Counted from the stretch's first letter, positions 7,521-26,451 are shown. The stretch is 64,000 nucleotides of DNA from Mayfieldus sp963781495 (GCA_963781495.1 CAWAFX010000002.1:1302001-1366000); one strand, 5' to 3'. Notes: generated from the sequence alone by a model not told the origin. Program-made: numbers and translations.

Positions 7521-7549
7521 TTGATCCACGCACGGCCGGTGTGTTATTT
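7521..7549 (+). promoter_or_regulatory. Candidate promoter for rpoBC
   Basis: TTGATC (7521-7526) and TTATTT (7544-7549), or TATTTT one base later, with 17-18 nt spacing, lie in the rplL-rpoB gap. The T-run here follows no clear stem, so it is more promoter-like than terminator-like. The leader to the rpoB start would be about 100 nt. Confidence 0.45.
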
Positions 7550-7590
7550 TTTACGGTCGCGCGTCGTTGTGCCTCGCTGCCCGCAATCCA

Positions 7591-7630
7591 CGCCGTACAA
7601 CCGTCGCTAACACGCGCCGTATAACCGTCC
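7591..7630 (+). repeat. Imperfect direct repeat in the rpoB leader
   Basis: CGCCGTACAACCGTCG (7591-7606) and CGCCGTATAACCGTCC (7615-7630) differ at two positions and are 24 nt apart, start to start. They lie between the predicted promoter and rpoB. They could be a protein-binding pair or a leader structure; no function is known. Confidence 0.5.
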
Positions 7631-7656
7631 CTCTGACCGTCTGAGGAGTCGCCGAC

Positions 7657-11208
<3,552 letters not shown>

Positions 11209-11216
11209 GAACGAAT

Positions 11217-15245
<4,029 letters not shown>

Positions 15246-15295
15246 CCGGACTGGCCAGCTAGCCAAACCGAGGGCCGCGCGGTAGGTTTTCGCCC

Positions 15296-16684
15296 GTGGC
15301 CGCCTTACGCAACGGACAGCGGGTTTGCGTTGTCGGCGCCGGCTCGTCCGGCATCGCAGGCTGCCAGGTCCTGGCCGCCCGCGGGATCCGCTTCGATTGC
15401 TTCGAGAAGGGCTCCGAGGTTGGGGGCAACTGGCGCTATGGCAACGACAACGGGATGTCGTCGGCCTACCGGTCGCTGCACATCAACACCTCGCGCGACC
15501 TCATGTCCTACGCGACCTACCCGATGCCGGACGACTATCCCGACTACCCCAACCACTGGCAGATCGCGAAGTACTTCGACGACTACGTGGACCACTTCGG
15601 CCTGCGGGAGAAGATCAGCTTCCGCACCGAGGTCAAGAAGATCGAGCCGGTCGGCGACGAGTGGGAGGTCACGGTAAGCGACGAGGACGGGCGCGAGCGG
15701 AGCAACCGCTACGGAGCGGTGATGGTCGCCAACGGGCACCACTGGGACCCCCGCTGGCCCGAGCCGCCGTTCCCGGGCTCAGACGACTTCGAGGGCGAGC
15801 AGATCCACGCCCACTACTACCGCGAGCCGGACGTGCTCGAGGGCAAGCGGGTGCTTGTGCTCGGGATCGGCAACTCGGCGACCGACATCGCGGTCGAGTC
15901 CTCGCGCTATGCCGAGGCCACCTTCCTGGCGATGCGCCGCGGCGCCTACGTGATCCCCAAGTACCTGCGCGGGGTCCCCACCGACGAGGCGGGGCCGCCG
16001 ATCCTCTCGCGGCTGCCACTCGCGGTGCAGCGCTTCTTCTTCATGAGCTCGATCAAGATCGCAGCAGGCGACATGACCAAATACGGGTTGCCGCAGCCCG
16101 ATCACAAGCTGCTCGAGGCACACCCCACGGTTTCCTCGGACCTGCTGCCGCGACTCGGCCACGGCGACATCGTCGTCAAGCCGAACATCGGCTCCTTCCC
16201 GGGCGGGCGCACGGTGCGGTTCGTCGACGGCAGTGAGGAGGAGATCGACCTGGTGGTCTATTGCACCGGCTACAAGATCAGCTTTCCGTTCTTCGAGGAG
16301 GGTCTGATCTCGGCGCCCGACAACCGGATCCCGCTCTACCGGCGCGTCGTCTCGGTCCAGCACCCCGGTCTCTACTTCATCGGCTTCATCCAGCCGCTGG
16401 GGGCGATCATGCCGATCGCCGAGGCGCAGTCAGAGTGGATCGGCGACCTCCTGCGGGGAAAGGCCGAGCTGCCCTCGCGCCAGGCGATGCGGCGGGTGAT
16501 CGAGCGCGAGGACCGGCGCATGGCAAAGCGTTACGTGGCCTCGAAGCGGCACACGATCCAGGTCGACTTCTACCCCTACCTGCGCACGATCGAGCGCGAG
16601 CGCCGCCTCGGCGCCCACCGCAACGGGATCCTCGGCCGGCTGCTGGCGCGGCGTTCGCACGAGCTGCGCCTCGGGACGACCTGA
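15296..16684 (+). CDS. FAD-dependent monooxygenase (flavin-containing monooxygenase family)
   Basis: 462 residues. An N-terminal FAD Rossmann motif (VVGAGSSGIAG), a WRY segment typical of FMO/Baeyer-Villiger enzymes, the FMO signature FEGEQIHAHYY, and a second NADPH-binding motif (VLGIGNSATD) are in the expected order. The family oxygenates soft nucleophiles or ketones using NADPH and O2; the substrate cannot be inferred. The start is a GTG 50 nt after rpoC. Its stop overlaps the possible start of the next gene, a hydrolase, a pairing sometimes seen in ketone/ester degradation. Confidence 0.88.
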   Translation: MAALRNGQRVCVVGAGSSGIAGCQVLAARGIRFDCFEKGSEVGGNWRYGNDNGMSSAYRSLHINTSRDLMSYATYPMPDDYPDYPNHWQIAKYFDDYVDHFGLREKISFRTEVKKIEPVGDEWEVTVSDEDGRERSNRYGAVMVANGHHWDPRWPEPPFPGSDDFEGEQIHAHYYREPDVLEGKRVLVLGIGNSATDIAVESSRYAEATFLAMRRGAYVIPKYLRGVPTDEAGPPILSRLPLAVQRFFFMSSIKIAAGDMTKYGLPQPDHKLLEAHPTVSSDLLPRLGHGDIVVKPNIGSFPGGRTVRFVDGSEEEIDLVVYCTGYKISFPFFEEGLISAPDNRIPLYRRVVSVQHPGLYFIGFIQPLGAIMPIAEAQSEWIGDLLRGKAELPSRQAMRRVIEREDRRMAKRYVASKRHTIQVDFYPYLRTIERERRLGAHRNGILGRLLARRSHELRLGTT

Positions 16685-17487
16685 GGGCGGCAATCGCCGC
16701 GATCGCCTACGACCGCCGCGGGTCGGGCGAGCCACTCGTTCTCCTGCACGGGATCGGCATGCGGCGTGCGGCCTGGGCGCCGGTGGTCGAGCTGCTCGAG
16801 GCCGAGCGCGAGGTCCTCAACGTCGACCTGCCGGGGTTCGGCGAATCGCCTCCCGACGAGGCGGGGACGGAACTGACCGTCGCCGACTACGGCGACCGCC
16901 TGCAGCGTTTCTTCGCCGAGATGGGGGTCGAGCGCCCGCACGTCGCCGGCAGCTCGCTGGGCGGTGGAATCGCGCTCGAGCTGGGTCGCCGCGGGACGGT
17001 GCGGTCGGTGACCGCGATCTCGCCGATCGGCTTCTGGCGTCGGGCCGGGCTCGCCTGGTGCAGGGGAGTTCTACGGGCCGAGTATGTGTTGGGCAAGGCG
17101 GGGCCGGAGACGATGCCGCCCTCGCCGGGGCTGGTGCTGGAGCGGTTGGCCCTCTCCCTCGTCGCTTTCGGACATCCCTTCCAGGTTCCGGCCGAGGAGG
17201 TCATCGCAACCGGCGAGGCCGGCAGGGCGGCCCCGGGGTTCAGCGACGGCCTGAGCCATGGGCTCGACTACTTCTTCTCCGATCCCGGTGCCCTGCGCGA
17301 GATTCCGGTCACGATCGCCTGGGGGAGGCGCGACCTGCTGCTGCCGCCGATCACGCAGGCCCGCCGTGCCCGCCGGCTTCTGCCCTGGGCACGTCACGTG
17401 AGCCTGCCGGGCTGCGGCCACGTCCCCTTCTACGACGACCCCGAGCTATGCGCAGCGATGGTCCTTCGGGGCTCGGAAGGCGGCTAG
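16681..17487 (+). CDS. Alpha/beta hydrolase
   Basis: About 268 residues: YDRRGSGEPLVLLHGIG (strand and oxyanion region), nucleophile elbow GSSLGG, acid in AWGRRDLLLPP and catalytic His in LPGCGHVPFYD. The reading frame is open far upstream, but family homology begins only after the monooxygenase stop. No ATG, GTG or TTG lies at the proper position; the first is an ATG at 16759, inside the core fold. The best fit is a CTG at 16681 overlapping the upstream TGA as CTGA. The start is therefore uncertain. Ester, lactone or haloalkane substrates are all possible. Confidence 0.82.
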   Translation: MRAAIAAIAYDRRGSGEPLVLLHGIGMRRAAWAPVVELLEAEREVLNVDLPGFGESPPDEAGTELTVADYGDRLQRFFAEMGVERPHVAGSSLGGGIALELGRRGTVRSVTAISPIGFWRRAGLAWCRGVLRAEYVLGKAGPETMPPSPGLVLERLALSLVAFGHPFQVPAEEVIATGEAGRAAPGFSDGLSHGLDYFFSDPGALREIPVTIAWGRRDLLLPPITQARRARRLLPWARHVSLPGCGHVPFYDDPELCAAMVLRGSEGG

Positions 17488-17504
17488 TCCTCCTGCCCGC
17501 CCGG

Positions 17505-17822
17505 CTAGTCCGGCTCGGCGGCGCCGCGCGCGTGGGCCAGTCCGGCCCGGACCGTGGCCGGCGGGCTCAGGACCCGGGTGCGCCCGGCGGGCGGGCACTC
17601 GGGCAGCGGCTTGGCGCCGGCTCCGTGCGGCCCGCGGCGCGGACCCCTGGGGCGCGGTTCGGGGTCCCAGCGGCGGAAGTTGTCGCCATGGCCGTCATCG
17701 GCGGCGTCCTCGGTCTCCGGCTTGGCCCTGCTGGCCCACCAGACCAGCCAGAGCGAGCCCAGCACCGGGATCTTCAGCACCACCAGGAGGAAGAAGATTG
17801 TCCAGAACCCTCCCACGACCAC
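17505..17822 (-). CDS. Small single-pass membrane protein, function unknown
   Basis: About 105 residues from a GTG start (17822, or a second GTG 6 nt later). One to two hydrophobic stretches (FWTIFFLLVVLKIPVLGSLWLVWW) come first, followed by a charged, Pro/Arg/Gly-rich cytoplasmic-looking tail. No recognisable domain. It starts 6 nt after the stop of the upstream HAD-like gene on the same strand, so the two form an operon. It converges with the hydrolase gene 17 nt away. Its compositionally biased tail weakens confidence in the exact reading. Confidence 0.5.
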   Translation of the reverse strand: MVVGGFWTIFFLLVVLKIPVLGSLWLVWWASRAKPETEDAADDGHGDNFRRWDPEPRPRGPRRGPHGAGAKPLPECPPAGRTRVLSPPATVRAGLAHARGAAEPD

Positions 17823-17827
17823 GCAGT

Positions 17828-18331
17828 CTAGCCGCCCTGCTGGGCGCCGCCGGGAAGCTCCCTGGCCCAGCCAAGGAGCGACTCGGTGTGCGCTTCTTCG
17901 AGCCCGTAGGCCGACTCGGTGGGCACCAGCAGCGTCGGCGCCGGGCGCTGGTTGGCCCACTGCAGGCAGCTGTCGTCGAACGAGTCGTCGATCCAGGCCA
18001 GGGCACGGTCACCCGCGTACTCGTTCAGAGGGCCCAGCTTCCAGTGCGCGGACCCGAAGCGGGCAGCACCGTCGAAGCTTAGGAAGGGAAGCTCGGGCAG
18101 GCCTAGCATCGGGGCCAGCGAGTCGTTGGCGCGGTCCTCCCATCCGGTTGCCCAGACGAGGTCGAAGTCGTCCCGCAGCCGCTGCAATCGCTCCCCGGCG
18201 GCGGTCGAGATGCAGTGCACCATGCCGTCGACCAGCTCGAAGCGGGCGAGCGATCGATCGGGCGGCTCGTCGAAGCCGAAGAGGCTGATCACTCCGTCGA
18301 CGTCGACCGCGAGTATCGGCTTGGGGGGCAT
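17828..18331 (-). CDS. HAD-superfamily-like hydrolase, function unknown
   Basis: 167 residues. Motif I appears as ILAVDVDGVI with Asp10 and Asp12 (DxD), a Thr-containing ATGWEDRAN sits where motif II is expected, and ALAWIDDSF resembles motif IV acidic residues. No cap domain is evident, so this is a short, capless HAD-like phosphatase or nucleotidase, possibly related to HAD domains found in RNA-repair proteins. It is transcribed divergently from rpsL, with 42 nt between starts. Confidence 0.7.
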   Translation of the reverse strand: MPPKPILAVDVDGVISLFGFDEPPDRSLARFELVDGMVHCISTAAGERLQRLRDDFDLVWATGWEDRANDSLAPMLGLPELPFLSFDGAARFGSAHWKLGPLNEYAGDRALAWIDDSFDDSCLQWANQRPAPTLLVPTESAYGLEEAHTESLLGWARELPGGAQQGG

Positions 18332-18373
18332 GGGAGGGTGAGCTTACGCAGCCGCTCTGTACCATTCCCCGCC

Positions 18374-18769
18374 GTGCCGAATACGAACCAACTAGTGCGC
18401 AAGGGCCGCCGCCGCCCGAAGAAGAAGACCGCGACCCCCGGATTGAAGTCCGGCCAGGGCCGCAAGCGCCGCATCGCGGCGCCGCAGCGGCGCGGCGTCT
18501 GCACCCGCGTCTACACGACGACGCCGAAGAAGCCGAACTCGGCCCTGCGCAAGGTCGCCCGCGTTCGCCTCACCAACGGCATGGAGGTCACCTGCTACAT
18601 CCCCGGCGAGGGACACAACCTGCAGGAGCACTCGGTCGTGCTGGTGCGCGGCGGCCGCGTCAAGGACCTTCCGGGTGTCCGCTACAAGGTGGTTCGCGGC
18701 ACCCTCGACGCCTCCGGCGTCTCCGACCGCAGGCAGGCCCGTTCGCAGTACGGGGTCAAGGCCCGCTAG
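18374..18769 (+). CDS. rpsL: 30S ribosomal protein S12
   Basis: 131 residues from the GTG at 18374, giving the canonical MPNTNQLVRKGRRR; farther upstream in-frame starts would add unrelated sequence. The decoding-centre segments TTTPKKPNSALRK and RGGRVKDLPGVRYK carry the wild-type lysines at which streptomycin-resistance substitutions usually occur. rpsG follows after 2 nt. Confidence 0.97.
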   Translation: MPNTNQLVRKGRRRPKKKTATPGLKSGQGRKRRIAAPQRRGVCTRVYTTTPKKPNSALRKVARVRLTNGMEVTCYIPGEGHNLQEHSVVLVRGGRVKDLPGVRYKVVRGTLDASGVSDRRQARSQYGVKAR

Positions 18770-18771
18770 GC

Positions 18772-19242
18772 ATGCCACGCCGAACCAAGGCACCGATTCG
18801 CGCCATCGAGCCCGATGCGCGTCATCGCAGCCGGCTCGTCCAGCAGCTGATCAACAAGGTGATGGTCGCGGGCAAGAAGTCTCTCGCCGAGCAGATCGTC
18901 TACGACGCCCTGGCGATCGTAGGCGAGCGCAGCGGCGGCGATCCGACCGAGACGCTGGACGAGGCGATCAAGCAGCTGACCCCGGTGCTCGAGGTCCGCT
19001 CACGCCGGGTCGGCGGCGCCACCTACCAGGTTCCTGTCGAGGTGCCGGCGCGCCGCGCCCGCACCCTCGCCGTTCGCTGGCTGGTCCAGTTCGCGCGCAA
19101 CCGCCGGGAGTACTCGATGGCCGACCGTCTGGCGAATGAGATCCTCGACGCCTCCAAGCAGCAGGGGAATGCTTGGAAGCGGAAGGACGACATCTACCGC
19201 ATGGCCCAAGCAAACAAGGCCTTTGCGCACTACAGGTGGTAG
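18772..19242 (+). CDS. rpsG: 30S ribosomal protein S7
   Basis: 156 residues, full length, with PRRTKAPIRAIEPDARHRS and the VPARRARTLAVRWL region that contacts 16S rRNA. S7 nucleates assembly of the 30S head. In many bacteria fusA would follow directly; here two minus-strand genes intervene before fusA. The 177-nt downstream gap (19243-19419) contains a short duplication but no clear terminator. Confidence 0.98.
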   Translation: MPRRTKAPIRAIEPDARHRSRLVQQLINKVMVAGKKSLAEQIVYDALAIVGERSGGDPTETLDEAIKQLTPVLEVRSRRVGGATYQVPVEVPARRARTLAVRWLVQFARNRREYSMADRLANEILDASKQQGNAWKRKDDIYRMAQANKAFAHYRW

Positions 19243-19381
19243 GCGGGTCCTGCAAAGCGGCGCATCTCGGCGTCTTCGGTCGAGCGTCTTGCTCACGCAC
19301 GATTTAGTGCGCTCGCTTCGCCGCTCTCCCTGCATTCCCCGACCTGCTTGCTTTTTGGACCCGTTCCAGGGTTCGCCTAGC

Positions 19382-19443
19382 TAGCCGGGCTTGGTTTCGC
19401 GCCCCGTTCTAGGGGTCGCCTAGCCGGGCTTGGTTTTCGCGCC
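19382..19443. repeat. Short tandem duplication at the 3' end of a membrane-protein gene
   Basis: A segment of about 22 bp containing TAGCCGGGCTTGGTTT occurs at 19382-19403 and again, with one extra T, at 19421-19443. The second copy encodes the last residues and stop of the minus-strand gene; the first lies just past the stop. It looks like a recent local duplication. Confidence 0.6.
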
Positions 19444-20025
19444 GGTTCTGGCTTCCTCGCCAGGGCTCGGCTCCTGCTCGCCCGCTTCCGCTTCTCCCAT
19501 GTCTTCATTGCCGGGATTTGCGGGGCGGCGGCGGGGGCCGCGGTAGCGGGAGGAGGGGCGGGCGCCCTCCATCGTGCGGGCGAAGGCACGCAGCTGGTCC
19601 GGGCTCAGGGTCGCCAGGGCGCTGCCGCAGATCGCCAGCACCAGGGCGCCGGTGAGCTCGAGCCAGAAGCCGGTCGTCGGGACCGCCTTGGCCTCGGTCA
19701 GGTTGACGTCGCTGATCGCGCCGACCTTGCCGGCGTCGGGGAGGTCGATCAAGAGAAAGATCAGCAGTGCCCCGATTCCGCAGACCGCGACCGCGGTCGC
19801 GGCCGGCTTCGAGCCGGCGACGACGGCGATGACGAGGCTGATCAGGGCAAAGCCGGCGAGCACCAGAAGCGCGTAGTGGTGCTGGTCCGATGCTGACTGC
19901 ACGACCTGCAGCGTCGGCCCGGGCCCGTTGAGCTTGAAGGTGTTCATGAACTCCGACGCGGCGAGCATCGCGCAGGCGGCGGCGCAGGCGAATGGCAGCA
20001 GGTGCTCGGCCCGCAGCCGGTTCAC
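19420..20025 (-). CDS. Four-helix membrane protein, paralogue of its upstream neighbour
   Basis: 201 residues with four hydrophobic segments (LLPFACAAACAMLAASEF, YALLVLAGFALISLVIAVVA, AVAVCGIGALLIFLLIDL, LELTGALVLAICGSALATL) and a charged tail rich in Arg, Pro and Glu. It shares spacing and the motif pattern LIDLPDAGK...AKAVPTTGFWLEL with the next gene (DLPKGLDAG...AKATLTNGFYAQL), so the two are paralogous. The ATG overlaps the stop of that gene (ATGA). Function unknown. Confidence 0.72.
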   Translation of the reverse strand: MNRLRAEHLLPFACAAACAMLAASEFMNTFKLNGPGPTLQVVQSASDQHHYALLVLAGFALISLVIAVVAGSKPAATAVAVCGIGALLIFLLIDLPDAGKVGAISDVNLTEAKAVPTTGFWLELTGALVLAICGSALATLSPDQLRAFARTMEGARPSSRYRGPRRRPANPGNEDMGEAEAGEQEPSPGEEARTGAKTKPG

Positions 20026-21071
20026 GCGCCGCCTCCGGCCACCGAGGGCGCGCGCCGGGCTCGGGTCTCGGCCCGCGGCGTCCGCGGGGTCCGGGCCGGG
20101 GCATCGCCGCGGCGGCGCAGGTTCATCGACAGCACCAGCCCGCAGAGCACCAGCACCGCCGAGGCGGCGAGCTGGGCATAGAAGCCGTTGGTGAGCGTGG
20201 CCTTGGCCCCTGCGAAGGCGATCCCCGCAGTGCCGGCGTCAAGGCCCTTGGGAAGATCGATCGCGAGGCTGATCGCGATCCCGGCCACACCGACCAGCGA
20301 GACCAGTCGCCCGAGGCGCCAGCGGCCGCTGAGCAGGGCGAAGACCGCGATCGCGACGGCGATCACGGCCAGAGGCACGAGGACGTAGGCGTGGGCCGCA
20401 CCGGCATCGATGCGGTCGGTCTGGGGGGGCGGTGCGATCGAGCTGACGCTCGTGTACTGCGGCTGGCCGACCTCGACCCCACGGTAGGCGGTGAACTGCG
20501 AGACGACGAGGCAGGCCGCGGCTCCGCCGGTGACCAGGACCACGACGCGTTCCGGGGTCGCGTAGCGCTCGGCGAGCGAGAGAGCGCCCCCTCCCAGCGT
20601 CGCAAGCGCAGCGACCAGGGCCTTGAGCACCCGTTCCACCAGGCCGGCGAAGCGCAGCAGCCAGGCGACGGGCCAGGCGAGCAGGCGCCCGATCCCGCCG
20701 GCGAGCCGCCGCACGCCCGGCTGGGCCTGGCGTACGGTCGCCCGCGCGCTGCGGCTCGACGTAGTGCGAAGGCCGGCGCCCGCGCGCCGGGCCCGCCCCG
20801 ACGCCCGCCCGCGCCTCAGACGGCCGCGCCGGCGCTGCGGCGCCTCCTTGGGCTCCGCCTCGGTCGGCGCCGTCTCCGCCCGCGGCCGCTCGGCGCTCGG
20901 CTCGGATACGGCCTCGTCGACGACCTGGCTCTCGGACTCGTGGCCCTCTTCGCCCGTGGCCGAGCGCTGGCGCTCATACTCCTCGCGCTCACGCTCCGCC
21001 AGCCGGGCCCGCCGGGCACGCATCCGCAGATCGGCTTCGCGGCGCGCTTTTCGACGCCTGAATGGGCTCAT
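20022..21071 (-). CDS. Membrane protein with charged N-terminal region, paralogue of its downstream neighbour
   Basis: 349 residues. Residues 1-130 are hydrophilic and low complexity (Arg/Glu, coiled-coil-like, then Arg/Gly). An amphipathic region follows, then four membrane helices in the last 200 residues, the segment similar to the downstream gene. The loop between helices 1 and 2 (YRGVEVGQPQYTSVSSIAPPP) probably faces outside. It is transcribed away from fusA, with the two starts 241 nt apart. No known family recognised. Confidence 0.72.
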   Translation of the reverse strand: MSPFRRRKARREADLRMRARRARLAEREREEYERQRSATGEEGHESESQVVDEAVSEPSAERPRAETAPTEAEPKEAPQRRRGRLRRGRASGRARRAGAGLRTTSSRSARATVRQAQPGVRRLAGGIGRLLAWPVAWLLRFAGLVERVLKALVAALATLGGGALSLAERYATPERVVVLVTGGAAACLVVSQFTAYRGVEVGQPQYTSVSSIAPPPQTDRIDAGAAHAYVLVPLAVIAVAIAVFALLSGRWRLGRLVSLVGVAGIAISLAIDLPKGLDAGTAGIAFAGAKATLTNGFYAQLAASAVLVLCGLVLSMNLRRRGDAPARTPRTPRAETRARRAPSVAGGGA

Positions 21072-21142
21072 GCCTCTGCTATCATCGCGCGCTCGCCCAG
21101 GCGTCGTTCAGGCATGCCTGAATTCCGCGTTTGGACGCCTTT

Positions 21143-21171
21143 TTGAACGATGGATAGCCGCCTCACATAGA
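21143..21171 (+). promoter_or_regulatory. Candidate promoter for fusA-tuf
   Basis: TTGAAC (21143-21148) is followed 17 nt later by CATAGA (21166-21171). This is a weaker match than the other promoters noted, but a promoter is required here because the upstream genes are on the opposite strand. Confidence 0.4.
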
Positions 21172-21206
21172 CGTCTGTCCGGGTACCGAACGCAAGCGCT
21201 GCGCGG

Positions 21207-21225
21207 GGCCCGAAAGGGCCTTTTT
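21207..21225 (+). terminator. Intrinsic terminator in the fusA leader
   Basis: GGCCC-GAAA-GGGCC followed by TTTTT. No plus-strand gene ends upstream within 1.9 kb (rpsG stops at 19242), so this is most simply an attenuator in the leader of fusA, 87 nt before its start codon. It could instead end a small RNA. Confidence 0.65.
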
Positions 21226-21312
21226 CATGCGCGAAATGCGCGAATTGCAGCAACGGTTTGATCTCTCTCTCCAAGCCCTGCCCGACCTAGGAAATACAGA
21301 CTTTACGCACCT

Positions 21313-23427
<2,115 letters not shown>

Positions 23428-23511
23428 CTATATTCCCCTGGTTCGCCGCAAGGCGGATCCACGCACGCCGCAAGCCCTTAGAACAAACCCAACCAAGCCC
23501 AAAGGAGCGAG

Positions 23512-24696
<1,185 letters not shown>

Positions 24697-24703
24697 CCAC
24701 AGA

Positions 24704-24726
24704 GGGCGGGCCGAGGCCCGCCCTTT
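24704..24726 (+). terminator. Terminator after tuf
   Basis: GGGCGGGC-CGAG-GCCCGCCC, a perfect 8-bp stem, followed by TTT and then CGC. The short T-run suggests partial read-through into rpsJ. Confidence 0.65.
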
Positions 24727-24767
24727 CGCTGCCCAGGCAGCGAGGACAACTGCAAGGACATACGACC

Positions 24768-24802
24768 GGGGCGGCGCCCCACCGATTCAGGGGCGGCGCC
24801 CC
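24768..24802 (+). repeat. Duplicated near-palindrome in the rpsJ leader
   Basis: GGGGCGGCGCCCC occurs twice (24768-24780 and 24790-24802), 9 nt apart. Each copy can fold on itself, and the two can pair with one another, giving mutually exclusive structures in the leader of the S10 operon. A regulatory role, such as L4- or S10-type feedback, is possible but unproven. Confidence 0.55.
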
Positions 24803-24834
24803 TTCCGCGCGAGAAGGACCAAAGCAAAAACCAA

Positions 24835-25155
24835 GTGTCAGCGATAGCAGCACAGAAGATCCGCATCAGGCTCAAGGCGTACGACCACGACGCCATAGAC
24901 CGGGCTGCGCGCGAGATCGTCGAGACCGCCGAGCGCACCGGCGCCACGGTCTCCGGTCCGGTGCCGCTGCCGACCGAGAAGAACGTCTACTGCGTGATCC
25001 GTTCGCCGTTCAAGGACAAGGACTCGCGCGAGCACTTCGAGATCCGCACCCACAAGCGACTGATCGACATCCACCAGCCGACGCCGAAGACGGTCGACTC
25101 GCTGCAGCGCCTCGACGCGCTTCCCGCCGGCGTCGACATCGAGATCCGGTTGTGA
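24835..25155 (+). CDS. rpsJ: 30S ribosomal protein S10 (NusE)
   Basis: 106 residues starting at GTG. The family segments KIRIRLKAYDH, IRSPFKDKDSREHFEIRTHKRLIDI and the VDIEIRL end are intact. S10 is in the 30S head and also works as NusE with NusB/NusG. It heads the S10 operon; its stop overlaps the rplC ATG (TGATG). Confidence 0.98.
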   Translation: MSAIAAQKIRIRLKAYDHDAIDRAAREIVETAERTGATVSGPVPLPTEKNVYCVIRSPFKDKDSREHFEIRTHKRLIDIHQPTPKTVDSLQRLDALPAGVDIEIRL

Positions 25156-25781
25156 TGGCGGCGATCATCGGACGCAAGCTAGGCATGACCCAGGTCTTCA
25201 CCGAGGACGGGACCGTGGTCCCGGTGACGGTGATCGAGGCCGGCCCCTGCCCGGTGACCGCGATCCGCGATCCCGAGCGCGACGGCTACGCGGCGGTGCA
25301 GCTGGCCTTCGACGAGGTCGCCGAGCGCAAGCTCAGCAAAGCCGAGCTCGGGCACCTGAAGAAGGCCGGCGCCGGCCCCAACCGGACCCTGGTCGAGTTT
25401 CGCGACGTCGAGCTCGGCGAGGAGGAGCCGAAGCTCGGCGACACGGTGACCGTGGAGTCCTTCGAGGCGGGTCAGAAGATCAAGGTCTCGGGAACCGGGA
25501 TCGGCAAGGGCTTTGCCGGGACGATCAAGCGTCATAACTTCCATCGCGGTCCGGTCAGCCACGGCTCCCACAACGTGCGGGCGCCGGGATCGATCGGCGC
25601 CAGCGCCGACCCCGCCCGGGTCTTCAAGGGCACCAAGATGCCCGGCCGCATGGGCGGAGGCCGCGTCACCCAGCGCGGGCTCGAGATCTTCGAGATCGAC
25701 GGCGAGCGCAACCTGCTGCTGGTCAAGGGATCGGTGCCGGGCGCGCGCAACGCCGTCGTCGAGGTACGTCCCGATGAGTAA
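25155..25781 (+). CDS. rplC: 50S ribosomal protein L3
   Basis: 208 residues from ATG 25155, giving MAAIIGRKLGMTQVF; an in-frame GTG one codon earlier is possible. The GIGKGFAGTIKRHNFHRGPVSHGSHN loop approaches the peptidyl-transferase centre, with the usual glutamine-methylation site replaced by His (GPVSHG). The end overlaps rplD by 8 nt. Confidence 0.97.
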   Translation: MAAIIGRKLGMTQVFTEDGTVVPVTVIEAGPCPVTAIRDPERDGYAAVQLAFDEVAERKLSKAELGHLKKAGAGPNRTLVEFRDVELGEEEPKLGDTVTVESFEAGQKIKVSGTGIGKGFAGTIKRHNFHRGPVSHGSHNVRAPGSIGASADPARVFKGTKMPGRMGGGRVTQRGLEIFEIDGERNLLLVKGSVPGARNAVVEVRPDE

Positions 25782-26451
25782 GGCCACCGTGCTCGGCAAG
25801 ACGACCAAGGCAGACCTGCCCCAGGTCCTCTTCGGAGAGGGGCCGCACCGGTCGCTGCTGCACGAGGCGGCGCGAGCCGACCTCGCGGCGCGGCGCCGCG
25901 GCACCGCCTCGACCCTGCGCCGCGGCGAGGTCTCGATGACGACCGCCAAGGCATGGCGGCAGAAGGGCACCGGGCGCGCGCGGGTCGGCGCCCTCAGCTC
26001 GCCGACCCGCACCGGCGGCGGCGTCGCCTTCGGCCCCAAGCCCCGCCACTACACGGTCAAGGTCAACCGCAAGGCCCGCCGCCGGGCGCTGCGCTCGGCG
26101 CTCTCGGTCCATGCCGAGCGCGACAGCATCGCCCTGCTCGATGCGTCGGGCTTCGACGAGCCGTCGACCAAGAAGGCCGCCGAGGCCCTGGCGAAGTGGG
26201 GCGCCAGGCGCCCGACCCTGATTGTCCTGCAGACCGAGGAGACCGGTGCGGTGCGCAGCTTTCGCAACATCGAGCGAGTCGACGTCGTCGACGCGACCGC
26301 GGTCGGTGTCGCGGAGCTGATCGGCGCCGCCTCGCTGGTGATCTCGCAGAACGCCCTCGAGGTCCTGCAGCAGCGGGCCGCGGAGGTGTCGCGCGCGGGC
26401 GGCGGCCGCGCAGCGAGCGGCGACAACGCCGACGCAGGGGATCAGGGCTGA
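25774..26451 (+). CDS. rplD: 50S ribosomal protein L4
   Basis: 225 residues from ATG 25774, which overlaps the L3 end. The exit-tunnel loop contains TTAKAWRQKGTGRARVGALSSP and the GGGVAFGPKPR stretch. L4 commonly regulates its own operon in other bacteria. A Gly/Ala/Asp-rich tail of about 25 residues extends past the conserved end. Confidence 0.97.
   Translation: MSKATVLGKTTKADLPQVLFGEGPHRSLLHEAARADLAARRRGTASTLRRGEVSMTTAKAWRQKGTGRARVGALSSPTRTGGGVAFGPKPRHYTVKVNRKARRRALRSALSVHAERDSIALLDASGFDEPSTKKAAEALAKWGARRPTLIVLQTEETGAVRSFRNIERVDVVDATAVGVAELIGAASLVISQNALEVLQQRAAEVSRAGGGRAASGDNADAGDQG

Noticed and set aside
17058..17831. 257-residue plus-strand frame over the hydrolase end
   Set aside because: Out of frame with the hydrolase motifs and runs into convergent genes; low-complexity shadow.
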